A stretch of DNA of 64,000 nucleotides from Candidatus Delongbacteria bacterium. Lineage in GTDB: Bacteria > CAIWAD01. The translations under genes and the position numbers were made by a program. Of this stretch, positions 16,301 to 23,716 are shown in pieces. A model generated the notes under the pieces. That model ran no database searches, was not told the origin of the DNA, and worked only from the letters and a program-made list of their open reading frames with translations. Each line of letters starts with the position of its first letter. Within the stretch, counting starts at the first letter, position 1. Location: the NCBI GenBank assembly GCA_020634015.1, contig JACKCN010000007.1:62001-126000 (forward strand). Reading direction: 5' to 3'.

Positions 16301-18115
16301 CTACTGCTGAGCAGCAACCTCGAGAATCGCCTGTGCCTTCGCGGCACTGATGCCCCTGACGGCACACAGGTCTTCCAGGCTGGCGGTGCGCAGCTTCTTC
16401 AGACTGCCGAAATGAGCCAGCAGGCGGTCGCGCAAGGTGGGGCCCAGGCCGGGCACCTCTTCCAGAAAGTCCATCTTGCGCTCACGACTGAGGCGGGCAC
16501 GGTTGTGGCCTATGGCGAAACGGTGGGCTTCGTTGCGGATGTGCTGCAGCAGACGGTTGGAGGCGCTGACCTTGGGAATGTTGCGGGGCAGGCTCTCGCC
16601 GGGCAGGAAGACTTCCTCGAAGCGTTTGGCCAGACCGATCACGGGCAGACTGGCCAGGCCCAGTTCCTGAAGCACGGTGTGCGCGCGGCCCAGCTGGCCC
16701 TTGCCGCCGTCGATGAGCACCAGATCGGGCAGGGGCTTCTGCTCGGCCAGCACGCGTGTGTAGCGGCGGCGCACCACTTCCTCCATCGAGGCGAAGTCAT
16801 CAATGCCCTCTGTCTCACGGATGTTGAAGATCCGGTAGTCCTTCTTGAGCGGTTTGCCGCCTTCGAAGACCACCAGCGAGGCCACCGTGCCCTCGCCACC
16901 GAAGTGGCTGATGTCGAATCCTTCGATGCGCGTGGGTGGGCCGGGCAGGTCCAGATCGCGGGCCAGGGCCTGAAGGGTTTCGGGCACACGGTCGCGCTTG
17001 AGGCGTTCCAGTTTCAGTTCGGCCAGCAGGTGACGCGCGTTGGCTTCGGCCATGCGCATCAGGCTGGCCTTCTCGCCGCGCTGGGGCCATTCGAGGCGTG
17101 TGCTGCGGCCGCGCAGCTCCTGCAGGAATCCACTCAGCAGATCCGGGTCGCCCGGCTCCAGAGGCAGCAAGAGGCGCGGCGGGATCTGGCGTGACTCTTC
17201 GTAATACCCGAAGAGAAAGCGCTCGAGCAGTTCCTCATCCGGGCTGGCCAGTTCGCAGCGCAGGTGGGCATGAAAGCGCCCGTTCAGACGCCCTTCGCGG
17301 ACACGGAAGACCACCATGCAGGCGTCGCGGTCCTCACGGGCCAGGGCCAGCAGGTCCAGATTCTCGCTGCCCCCGCCCTTCTCCACCTTCTGACCCTGAT
17401 CGAAGCGTTCCAGCACCTGCAGCGTATCACGCGCGGCGGCGGCGTCCTCGAAACGCAGGGCGCTGGCGGCGGCGGCCATCTCGGCCTGGGTCTCGCGGCG
17501 GACCTCGCTGACCTGACCCTTGAGGATCCTGACCAGCGTCTCCACACGCCGATTGTAGTCCGGCTGGTCATCGTGGCCCGCGCAGGGGCCCAGGCACTTG
17601 CCGATGTGATAGTCCAGGCAGACCTTGTGGCGGCCCTCGGCGCGGCTCTTCTCGGTGATCGCCAGATCGCAGTCGCGCAGCTTGAGCCGGTCCTTCATGC
17701 TGCGCAGAAAGGCGCGCAGGCTGCCCACTTCGGTGTACGGGCCGAAATAGCGGCTGCCGTCGCGTACCACGGTGCGCGTGATGAACACCCGGGGCCAGTC
17801 TTCCTTGGTGATGCGGATGTAGGGGTATGTCTTGTCGTCGCGGTAGACCACGTTGTAGCGTGGCCGGTGGGTCTTGATCAGCGTGTTCTCAAGGATCAGC
17901 GCTTCCACTTCCGAGTCGGTGACGATGGTCTCGACCGAGGCGGCCTTGCCCAGCATCACCGGGATGTGCGTGCGCCCATCCCCTCCCCGGGCATAGCTGC
18001 GCAGGCGCGTGCGCAGATCGCGCGCCTTGCCCACGTAGAGCACACGCCCCGTCGCGTCCCGGAAGAGGTAGACACCGGGGGCCGCGGGCTGGTTGCCGGG
18101 GTCGAACTGGAACAC
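16301..18115 (-). CDS. uvrC: Excinuclease ABC subunit C
   Basis: UvrC makes the two incisions flanking a DNA lesion in nucleotide excision repair, with UvrA and UvrB. The 604 residues show the GIY-YIG nuclease domain (PGVYLFRDATGRVLYVGKA, residues about 13-31, for the 3' cut), a UVR helix-hairpin that contacts UvrB (about 190-225), the RNase-H-like domain for the 5' cut (IEGFDISHFGGEGTVAS, LVLIDGGKGQL, NEAHRFAI) and a C-terminal helix-hairpin-helix pair (VPGLGPTLRDRLL, VRGISAAKA). The usual Cys or Ala before FDISH is Gly here. The start is GTG. It lies 9 bases after the epimerase gene. Confidence 0.97.
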   Translation of the reverse strand: MFQFDPGNQPAAPGVYLFRDATGRVLYVGKARDLRTRLRSYARGGDGRTHIPVMLGKAASVETIVTDSEVEALILENTLIKTHRPRYNVVYRDDKTYPYIRITKEDWPRVFITRTVVRDGSRYFGPYTEVGSLRAFLRSMKDRLKLRDCDLAITEKSRAEGRHKVCLDYHIGKCLGPCAGHDDQPDYNRRVETLVRILKGQVSEVRRETQAEMAAAASALRFEDAAAARDTLQVLERFDQGQKVEKGGGSENLDLLALAREDRDACMVVFRVREGRLNGRFHAHLRCELASPDEELLERFLFGYYEESRQIPPRLLLPLEPGDPDLLSGFLQELRGRSTRLEWPQRGEKASLMRMAEANARHLLAELKLERLKRDRVPETLQALARDLDLPGPPTRIEGFDISHFGGEGTVASLVVFEGGKPLKKDYRIFNIRETEGIDDFASMEEVVRRRYTRVLAEQKPLPDLVLIDGGKGQLGRAHTVLQELGLASLPVIGLAKRFEEVFLPGESLPRNIPKVSASNRLLQHIRNEAHRFAIGHNRARLSRERKMDFLEEVPGLGPTLRDRLLAHFGSLKKLRTASLEDLCAVRGISAAKAQAILEVAAQQ

Positions 18116-18124
18116 GAGGGAACC

Positions 18125-18526
18125 CTAGCCTTCGCTGAGTTCCAGCAGCACGCCGGAGGTGCTCTTGGGATGCACGAAGGCGATCTTCTTGCCGCCGGCT
18201 CCCTGGCGCCAGTGTTCGTCGATCAGGCGCATGCCGCGGGACTTGAGCCGGGCCAGGGCGGCCTCGATGTCATCCACCTTGATGCAGAGATGGTGGATGC
18301 CGCTGCCGCGCTTCTCAAGGAAAGCGGCTACCGGGCTCTCGGGGCCCGTGGGTTCCAGCAGCTCGATGTGGCTCTCGCCCAGGTGGCCCATCGCCACCAC
18401 CACCTTCTGGTCCTCGACATGCTCGCGCGGTTCGAAGTGCAGGCCCAGCACGTCTTCCCAGAAGGGCTGGCTCTCGTCCAGATTCTGGACGGCAATCCCG
18501 ATATGGGCGATCTTCTCGCTGTTCAT
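18125..18526 (-). CDS. mce: Methylmalonyl-CoA epimerase
   Basis: This 133-residue VOC-fold metalloenzyme should interconvert (2S)- and (2R)-methylmalonyl-CoA, between propionyl-CoA carboxylase and methylmalonyl-CoA mutase. The metal ligands of the paired beta-alpha-beta-beta-beta fold are visible: His in KIAHIGIAV, His/Glu around SHIELLEP, His in GIHHLCIKVDD and Glu in GVLLELSEG. Length matches the family (130-150). The ATG at 18526 follows GGAGAG. The mutase and carboxylase genes are not in the window. A related VOC enzyme cannot be fully excluded, but the motif set is characteristic. Confidence 0.88.
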   Translation of the reverse strand: MNSEKIAHIGIAVQNLDESQPFWEDVLGLHFEPREHVEDQKVVVAMGHLGESHIELLEPTGPESPVAAFLEKRGSGIHHLCIKVDDIEAALARLKSRGMRLIDEHWRQGAGGKKIAFVHPKSTSGVLLELSEG

Positions 18527-18668
18527 GAGTCTCTCCGTTGACAGGGTGACAGGGCGCGAAGGTAGGAAAGTGCGGGGCGTGGTGGCAGGACCACGTCATG
18601 AAATCAGGCGGATTCTGGATCACGCGCGCGCCACTCATCCGGCTGAATGCGTCGCGCGACTCCTTTGG

Positions 18669-19478
18669 TCAGTCGGAGGAGTCGGAATTGCACTGGAACA
18701 GATCCGCGGGGGTTCTGATCAGGATTTCCTGGCCGCACTCGCCCATGGTCAGGCGCAGGAAGAGCCACGCGTTGCGGCCGCAGGGCCAGCGCTCCGCGGG
18801 CAGGTCATCGTGCAGCAGCCAGTAATTCAGTTCAATCGCCTGATTGGCCTGCAGCACAGCATCCCATGCGTCGTCAAGTGGCAAGAAGTCGCTGCCCACG
18901 GGCACGAATGCACTCGCGGGAAAGTGGATCAGCGTGTCCTGCGTGCCGACCGGAATCAACCAGCCATCGCTCACCCGGATCTGCCGGGCGTCCGAGAGTG
19001 ACTGATTGCTCAATTCCAGATCCAGCAACACTTCCACCTGGTTGCTGCCGCCCTCCGACCATCCCTGGACGTCGATCCGGGTACTCCATTCCAGAATGGA
19101 AATCGGGTCCTCCACGAGCAGCTGGCCCACCTGTCGGCCAGTTCGGCCCAGTGGATCACGCAGCACCACGACAGGGGAATGTGTTCCCGGCAGATACTTG
19201 CGCACCCAGATCAGGCGCGACTCCCAGTCCGTGTCAAAGACGCCGTCCCCTTCCCAGTCGACACGACTTTCCAGCTGATCCGGGAAGGGTCCCCCCTCCA
19301 CGCTGACCAGCAACTCCAGCTGGAAATCCGTGCTGGGCACACCGCAGGCGGGCGAGATCCGAAGCTGGCTGACCAGTACTCCACCGCTGGTGGCATCATG
19401 GATGTCGTCACACGCGAGCAATGCCCCCAGCATCAGGATGGTGCTGGCCATGTGTGCCGGACGTCTGGTGGATCTCAT
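18669..19478 (-). CDS. PKD-domain lipoprotein, array member E
   Basis: This is the last gene (269 residues) of a tandem array of paralogous lipoproteins. The signal peptide ends in the lipobox ALLAC with Asp after the Cys. A PKD-like beta-sandwich follows, marked by RVDWEGDGVFDTDW at about 68-81 and a closing VVVLRDPLGRTG. The C-terminal half is a beta-rich region of unknown family that ends in a Cys-containing tail (ECGQEIL ... LFQCNSD). It is the most diverged copy. The ATG at 19478 follows AAAGGATC, 34 bases after member D. Function is unknown; the PKD fold suggests extracellular protein or glycan contact. Confidence 0.8.
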   Translation of the reverse strand: MRSTRRPAHMASTILMLGALLACDDIHDATSGGVLVSQLRISPACGVPSTDFQLELLVSVEGGPFPDQLESRVDWEGDGVFDTDWESRLIWVRKYLPGTHSPVVVLRDPLGRTGRQVGQLLVEDPISILEWSTRIDVQGWSEGGSNQVEVLLDLELSNQSLSDARQIRVSDGWLIPVGTQDTLIHFPASAFVPVGSDFLPLDDAWDAVLQANQAIELNYWLLHDDLPAERWPCGRNAWLFLRLTMGECGQEILIRTPADLFQCNSDSSD

Positions 19479-19512
19479 CTCCCGATCCTTTCACAGGGCC
19501 AAAGCTCGTTGC

Positions 19513-20358
19513 TCATTCATACCAGCAGCGGAGTGCCGCATCACAGTCCAGCGTGCGCCGCTGGCCGATGCTCCCCATGCCGAAGCTGAGCCGCATGGGC
19601 TGCGGGGCCTCGCAATCGATCAGCGTGTCCGGGAACGAGGACAGGAAGGACAACTGGAACTCCAGTTGCAGGCTCTCGGCCGCATGCAGCTGGCCTTCCC
19701 AGGTTCCGGGAGCGGTCTGCACCGCGTCCAGCCGGAACTCGCTGGCCCGCAGCTCGCCCGAGGGCAGCACGAGGCTCAGCGAATCCAGACTCAGAGCGGA
19801 AATCGGCCAGGGCGTGGGGTTGTGCAGCGTAAGCAGCAGGCTGCCGTCCATGCCCATCCAGTCAGGCGTCGATGCCTCGATGAAACCGGTGAGCCGCACA
19901 TCCGCCGTGATCTCCAGTTGATCGACGGGCACTTCGACCCGCAGATCGCGCAAGGTTTCGCCCGTGTTGCCCTCTGGATCTCGCACCTGGATCAGCGGCC
20001 GCGGACTGCCGGGCGCGTAGGTGTGACTCAGTGCCTGGAGCGGCAGCCAGCCGGTGTCGAAACCGCCGTCTCCTTCCCAGTCGACGCGCATGCGCAGTGA
20101 GTCGGCGGGTGTGTCCGGGTCCAGGCTTGCGCCGGGGTCCATCCAGAAGAGTGTTCCGCTCGTGCCCGTCGTGGGGCTGAATGAGAATCGCGCCGCGGGT
20201 GCTGCCGTGGCCAGTGGTTCCGGATCCAGTCCGGAATCCAGCATCCGGGATTCCTCGCCCGTGCAGGCCATGCAGACTGCACACAGCAGCACGGCACCGC
20301 CGCGCATCGAATTGGACCACGCACGGGCAGGTCGCCTGTCACCCAGGGCTGTTGTCAT
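19513..20358 (-). CDS. PKD-domain lipoprotein, array member D
   Basis: This 281-residue lipoprotein starts at 20358, overlapping the stop of member C as ATGA, behind GGAGA. A hydrophobic core with lipobox CMAC sits near residue 30. The PKD domain reads MDPGASLDPDTPADSLRMR, then VDWEGDGGFDTGW, and closes with HTYAPGSPRPLIQVRDPEG, close to the classical PKD pattern. The C-terminal region holds LTLHNPTPWPISALSLDSLS and W.G.L...ESL.LEF, shared in outline with the other members, and a late Cys pair (LDCDAALRC). The start could also be Met 18. Function is unknown. Confidence 0.8.
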   Translation of the reverse strand: MTTALGDRRPARAWSNSMRGGAVLLCAVCMACTGEESRMLDSGLDPEPLATAAPAARFSFSPTTGTSGTLFWMDPGASLDPDTPADSLRMRVDWEGDGGFDTGWLPLQALSHTYAPGSPRPLIQVRDPEGNTGETLRDLRVEVPVDQLEITADVRLTGFIEASTPDWMGMDGSLLLTLHNPTPWPISALSLDSLSLVLPSGELRASEFRLDAVQTAPGTWEGQLHAAESLQLEFQLSFLSSFPDTLIDCEAPQPMRLSFGMGSIGQRRTLDCDAALRCWYE

Positions 20359-21227
20359 CTTCTCTCCACGATCTTCGGAAACGACTCCCCTTGCCTGCAA
20401 GACGGGCCAGGTAATTCCTGACAGCGCACGGATACCTGAACGGAGAGTGGCAGGACCTCGCCGGCCGGAGATGCCAGTTGGCTCTCGATGGCCAGCATGC
20501 CGTCGCAGGGCAGACTCTCCCTTGCGATCCCGTATGCGTAGGGATCGAACCAGAGCGTGAGCGATTGCTGTGGCATGATCTGTCCGTCCCAGAGCGAGTC
20601 CCCGAGCCAGGCAAGCCCGGACCACACGAACAGAGTATCCACCCCCGGGACAGCGTGCAGCACCACCTGATCCAGGCTCAGATTCCACCAATGGAAGTTG
20701 GTCTGGTTGCTGATCCGGCACTCCACCATGGCGAATGCATCACACACGGATCCAGGTTGGGATGTGCATTGGATCTCCAGACTGGCACCGATCTCGAAAG
20801 TCGCGGGGTTCAGCCAGTCCAAAGGTGGGTATACCTCGAGAGTCACCTGTGTGCTGCCGATGAGTCCTTCAGGATCGCGCACGTCCAGCACCAGCTCGTG
20901 AATGCCCGGCGCGAAGCGCTGTTCAAGTGCGCCCAGCGGAGACCAGGGCGTGTCCGGCACACCGTCATTGTCCAGATCCAGGCGGAACTGGAGCGTCGAT
21001 CCCGGGTCATCCACGTCGCTGCTGGTCTGCGGGTCCAGACTGAAGTGCGTGCGACTGGTGCCCACTTCCGGGATCACGAGCAGGCGGGCCTCGGGTGCGA
21101 CGTTCGTCGTGTCACCGACACCCGGATTGTCCGAGCAGGCGCTCAGCAGGGTCAGCAGAATCAGGCAACGGACCTCAGGGCCAAGACGGACCTGCCACGT
21201 GCGCCTTGCCAGGGTGCTGTATGTCAT
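20355..21227 (-). CDS. PKD-domain lipoprotein, array member C
   Basis: This 290-residue lipoprotein has a start at 21227 overlapping the stop of member B (ATGA), behind GGAGGAAA. The lipobox is LLSAC. The PKD-like domain has FSLDPQTSSDVDDPGSTLQ and RLDLDNDGVPDTPW, with Leu-Asp-Leu-Asp replacing the array's usual R.DWEGDG. The C-terminal domain includes CRISNQTNFHWWNLSLDQVV and SLWDGQIMPQQSLTLWF, then paired cysteines near the end. Its 5' part is about 85 percent identical in DNA to the start of the pseudogene at 22583, marking that as a partial duplicate of this gene. Function is unknown. Confidence 0.8.
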   Translation of the reverse strand: MTYSTLARRTWQVRLGPEVRCLILLTLLSACSDNPGVGDTTNVAPEARLLVIPEVGTSRTHFSLDPQTSSDVDDPGSTLQFRLDLDNDGVPDTPWSPLGALEQRFAPGIHELVLDVRDPEGLIGSTQVTLEVYPPLDWLNPATFEIGASLEIQCTSQPGSVCDAFAMVECRISNQTNFHWWNLSLDQVVLHAVPGVDTLFVWSGLAWLGDSLWDGQIMPQQSLTLWFDPYAYGIARESLPCDGMLAIESQLASPAGEVLPLSVQVSVRCQELPGPSCRQGESFPKIVERR

Positions 21228-22048
21228 CGTGTTTCCTCCACCAGACACTCTACCGCACAGCCTGTCTCCAGGGAGTGGCTCTGCCCACATCCCGCCATTC
21301 TCAGCAATATGCGCAGCCCCAGGGTCCGTCCGCAGAACGTGGAATCCAGACCGGCATTGCCCGAAGCATCCAGCTCCAGATTCTTGACGGTCATCGCCGG
21401 CAACTCGCCATTCCAGTATTCGATGCCGTCGTAGACATCGTAGAACAGTGTGTCCAGCGGGTTTCCAGCTTCCGGGTCGAAGGCTATGATTCGTGCCAGT
21501 TCCAGATTCTGGTAGTCGGTCTGGGTCAGATTGGCCAAGCGAACCTGCAGAAGTCCCTCGAAGCCCATGGACCCATTCTGTCCGAAGAATGCATGGACGC
21601 TGCCACCACTGTTGAGCAAGGTCAGCGACTCCAGGCCCGGTTCGATGCGCACACGCCGGGAAAGCGTGGAGATCATGCCTTCCTCATCCCGGATCTCCAC
21701 CGCAGGCCACCAGTCACCCACTGGATAGCGGTGAGACAACGGGCCCAGTTCCAACCACTCCGTATCCGGGATGCCATCGCCTTCCCAGTCCAGCCTCACT
21801 CGCAGACTTTCGGCCGGTGACTGGTCGTCGGTGGAGGCTCTCGGGTCGAACTGGATCGGATCGAGATCGCTGCCGCAGGTGGGCTGCAGCTCAAAACGAA
21901 CCGTGGGCGCCTGATTGATGGCGCCATCGGTCCCGCGATCCGAACAGGCCACAAGACTTGCCAGCAAGAGCAAACCCAGAAACCAAGGCAGCGGTTGGCA
22001 AGCCGCAACACAAGGAGTCCGGCCTGAAGGAGGTGGAAGGGCAGACAT
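21224..22048 (-). CDS. PKD-domain lipoprotein, array member B
   Basis: This 274-residue lipoprotein has lipobox SLVAC. The PKD region FDPRASTDDQSPAESLRVR, then LDWEGDGIPDTEW, is almost identical to that of member A, and the C-terminal domain ends in a Cys-rich motif (RMAGCGQSHSLETGCAVEC). The start at 22048 matches that of member A, and the 81 bases before both start codons differ at only two positions. This leader is therefore probably an independent promoter region. Member B is followed by C and D with ATGA overlaps. Function is unknown. Confidence 0.8.
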   Translation of the reverse strand: MSALPPPSGRTPCVAACQPLPWFLGLLLLASLVACSDRGTDGAINQAPTVRFELQPTCGSDLDPIQFDPRASTDDQSPAESLRVRLDWEGDGIPDTEWLELGPLSHRYPVGDWWPAVEIRDEEGMISTLSRRVRIEPGLESLTLLNSGGSVHAFFGQNGSMGFEGLLQVRLANLTQTDYQNLELARIIAFDPEAGNPLDTLFYDVYDGIEYWNGELPAMTVKNLELDASGNAGLDSTFCGRTLGLRILLRMAGCGQSHSLETGCAVECLVEETR

Positions 22049-22126
22049 GGGGGGCCTCACTGTCATAAAAGTCGGCAGATGCCGAGTTATGGCTTTCCCC
22101 GGTCTTGCGCAAGGGCAAAACGAACG
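22046..22126 (-). promoter_or_regulatory. Duplicated leader of array member B
   Basis: These 81 bases match 23393-23473 with two differences, higher identity than the genes they precede. They include the perfect palindrome CTTGCGCAAG (22104-22113), a possible operator, and no frame shared with the gene. A -10/-35 pair is not clear. Confidence 0.55.
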
Positions 22127-22154
22127 GGATTGGTGTGAGGTTCCGCGACGCAGG

Positions 22155-22583
22155 TCAGGTTGTGCAGCCACGGCAACAGGCTCCCGCCCAGGCCGATCCA
22201 GACAGGTTGCGAGACGTCGATGCAGCCGGTGTCGACACCGCCAACACTTTCCCAGTCGATGCGCACCCGCAGGGAGTCGGCGGGAGCGTGCCCAGCGGAG
22301 ACCAGGGCTGATTGTCCAGATCCAGCCGGAACTGGAGCGTCGATCCCCGGTCATCCACGTCGTTGCTGGTCTGCGGGTCCAGACTGATGTGCGTGCGACT
22401 GGTGCCCACTTCCGGGATCACGACCAGACGAGCCTTGGGCGCGACCTTCGCCGTGTCACCGACACCCGGGTTGTCCGAGCAGGCGCTGAGCAGAGCCAGC
22501 AGCGTCACGAAAGCATGGCCCTGGCCAACCCTGGGCGGGCGAGAGCCCCGGAGATGTTCGGGGCAAGTCATCGGGTCGTCCAT
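22155..22583 (-). pseudogene. Chimeric PKD-lipoprotein pseudogene
   Basis: The 5' half encodes a member-C-like lipoprotein start (TLLALLSACSDNPGVGDTAK, then LVVIPEVGTSRTHISLDPQT). After LQFRLDLDN the seven residues around the PKD Asp loop are missing. The sequence then continues, in a shifted frame, into member-D-like PKD coding (ADSLRVRIDWESVGGVDTG) and a scrap of the C-terminal domain (GLGGSLLPWLHN). The nominal frame ends in unrelated residues. This looks like unequal recombination between two array genes followed by decay. Its ATG (22583) overlaps the stop of member A as TGATG. Confidence 0.75.
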
Positions 22584-23395
22584 CAAGGGCAACGAATCAG
22601 GCACAACAGATCCAGGCTCCGGCTCTGGTCACAGCCGGCCATCCGCAGCTCGAATCTGATCCCCAGATGCCGTCCACAAAGCTCAGGGCTCACTCCGGAC
22701 CCATCCGCGAACAGGTCCAGATGCAGTGTGCGCATTCCCTGCCCGGGCAGGAAGCCATCCCAGGGCGCAGACCCCCAGTGCACATTCAGGAAGAACGTGG
22801 TCAAAAGCGATCCGTCCTCCGGATCGAAGAGAACCGGGTCATCCAGGATGAGATCGCGATAGTCCACACTTCCCAGATTCAGCATTGGCAGGTCCATCAG
22901 GGTGGAAAGGGAGACTCCCCCAAAGTGGTCGACGATGCGGTCCAGCACGATGGGATCGTCCTGCAGGATCAACAACGAGCCAAGATCGGGCTGGACCAGT
23001 ACAGGAACCGTTGCCACCGAGACCAGGCCCTCTTCGTCCCTGATTTCCACGATGGGCAGCCAGTTCCCCTCCCGGTAGGGGTGTGACAACACACCAAGAC
23101 CCAGCCACTCCGTATCCGGGATGCCATCGCCTTCCCAATCCAGTCGCACCCGCAGACTCTCGGCGGGCGACTGATCATCCGTGGAGGCGCTCGGGTCGAA
23201 CTGGAAGTCATCCAGAGTGGACCCGCAGGCCGGTTGCAGATCGATGCGGGCCGTGGGCGCCAGATTCCTGACTCCATCGCCGCTGTCGGAACAGGCCACA
23301 ATACTCGCCAGCATGAGCAGACAGATGATGACATGAATCGGCGGGCGGGCTGGAACACAGGGAGTCCGGCCTGGAATGGATGGAAGGGCAGACAT
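22583..23395 (-). CDS. PKD-domain lipoprotein, array member A
   Basis: This is the first gene of the array (270 residues). The signal sequence has a hydrophobic stretch (HVIICLLMLASIVAC) ending in a lipobox. The PKD domain carries FDPSASTDDQSPAESLRVR, then LDWEGDGIPDTEW, and closes with IVEIRDEEG. The C-terminal domain ends RMAGCDQSRSLDLLCLIRC, like member B. The ATG at 23395 is preceded by the leader duplicated before member B. The gene diverges from the cysteine peptidase at 23717. Function is unknown; by its lipobox the protein should sit in a membrane facing outward. Confidence 0.8.
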   Translation of the reverse strand: MSALPSIPGRTPCVPARPPIHVIICLLMLASIVACSDSGDGVRNLAPTARIDLQPACGSTLDDFQFDPSASTDDQSPAESLRVRLDWEGDGIPDTEWLGLGVLSHPYREGNWLPIVEIRDEEGLVSVATVPVLVQPDLGSLLILQDDPIVLDRIVDHFGGVSLSTLMDLPMLNLGSVDYRDLILDDPVLFDPEDGSLLTTFFLNVHWGSAPWDGFLPGQGMRTLHLDLFADGSGVSPELCGRHLGIRFELRMAGCDQSRSLDLLCLIRCP

Positions 23396-23473
23396 GGGGG
23401 GCCTCACTGTCAGAAAAGTCGGCAGAGGCCGAGTTATGGCTTTCCCCGGTCTTGCGCAAGGGCAAAACGAACG
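23393..23473 (-). promoter_or_regulatory. Duplicated leader of array member A
   Basis: This is the partner of 22046-22126 (79 of 81 identical), with the same CTTGCGCAAG palindrome at 23451-23460. It probably carries the promoter of the lipoprotein array. Confidence 0.55.
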
Positions 23474-23716
23474 AGTTCCAGACCCCTGCCGGCTCCAACC
23501 ATCAGGCGCCTGCCCAAACAAAAGCGATGATCACGCTGGCCCATCCATGCCCTCGCCTCGAGGGCTCGATACTATAACTGTGTTCAAAGCTGACACGGAT
23601 GTTCCGCCTCCCCGAACAATCTCTTGTAAGGATGGCGGTTCTGCCGATTCTTTCTGTCGACAAGTGCCAGGCCCCAACTCGCGGGCTCGGTCCATCCAGA
23701 ATACACCGGGGGAAGC
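23396..23716. other. Divergent intergenic region
   Basis: These 321 bases lie between the lipoprotein array and the peptidase gene. Apart from the duplicated leader I see only the Shine-Dalgarno GGGGGAAG before 23717 and a TATAAC near 23574 that lacks a good -35 partner. Confidence 0.5.
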
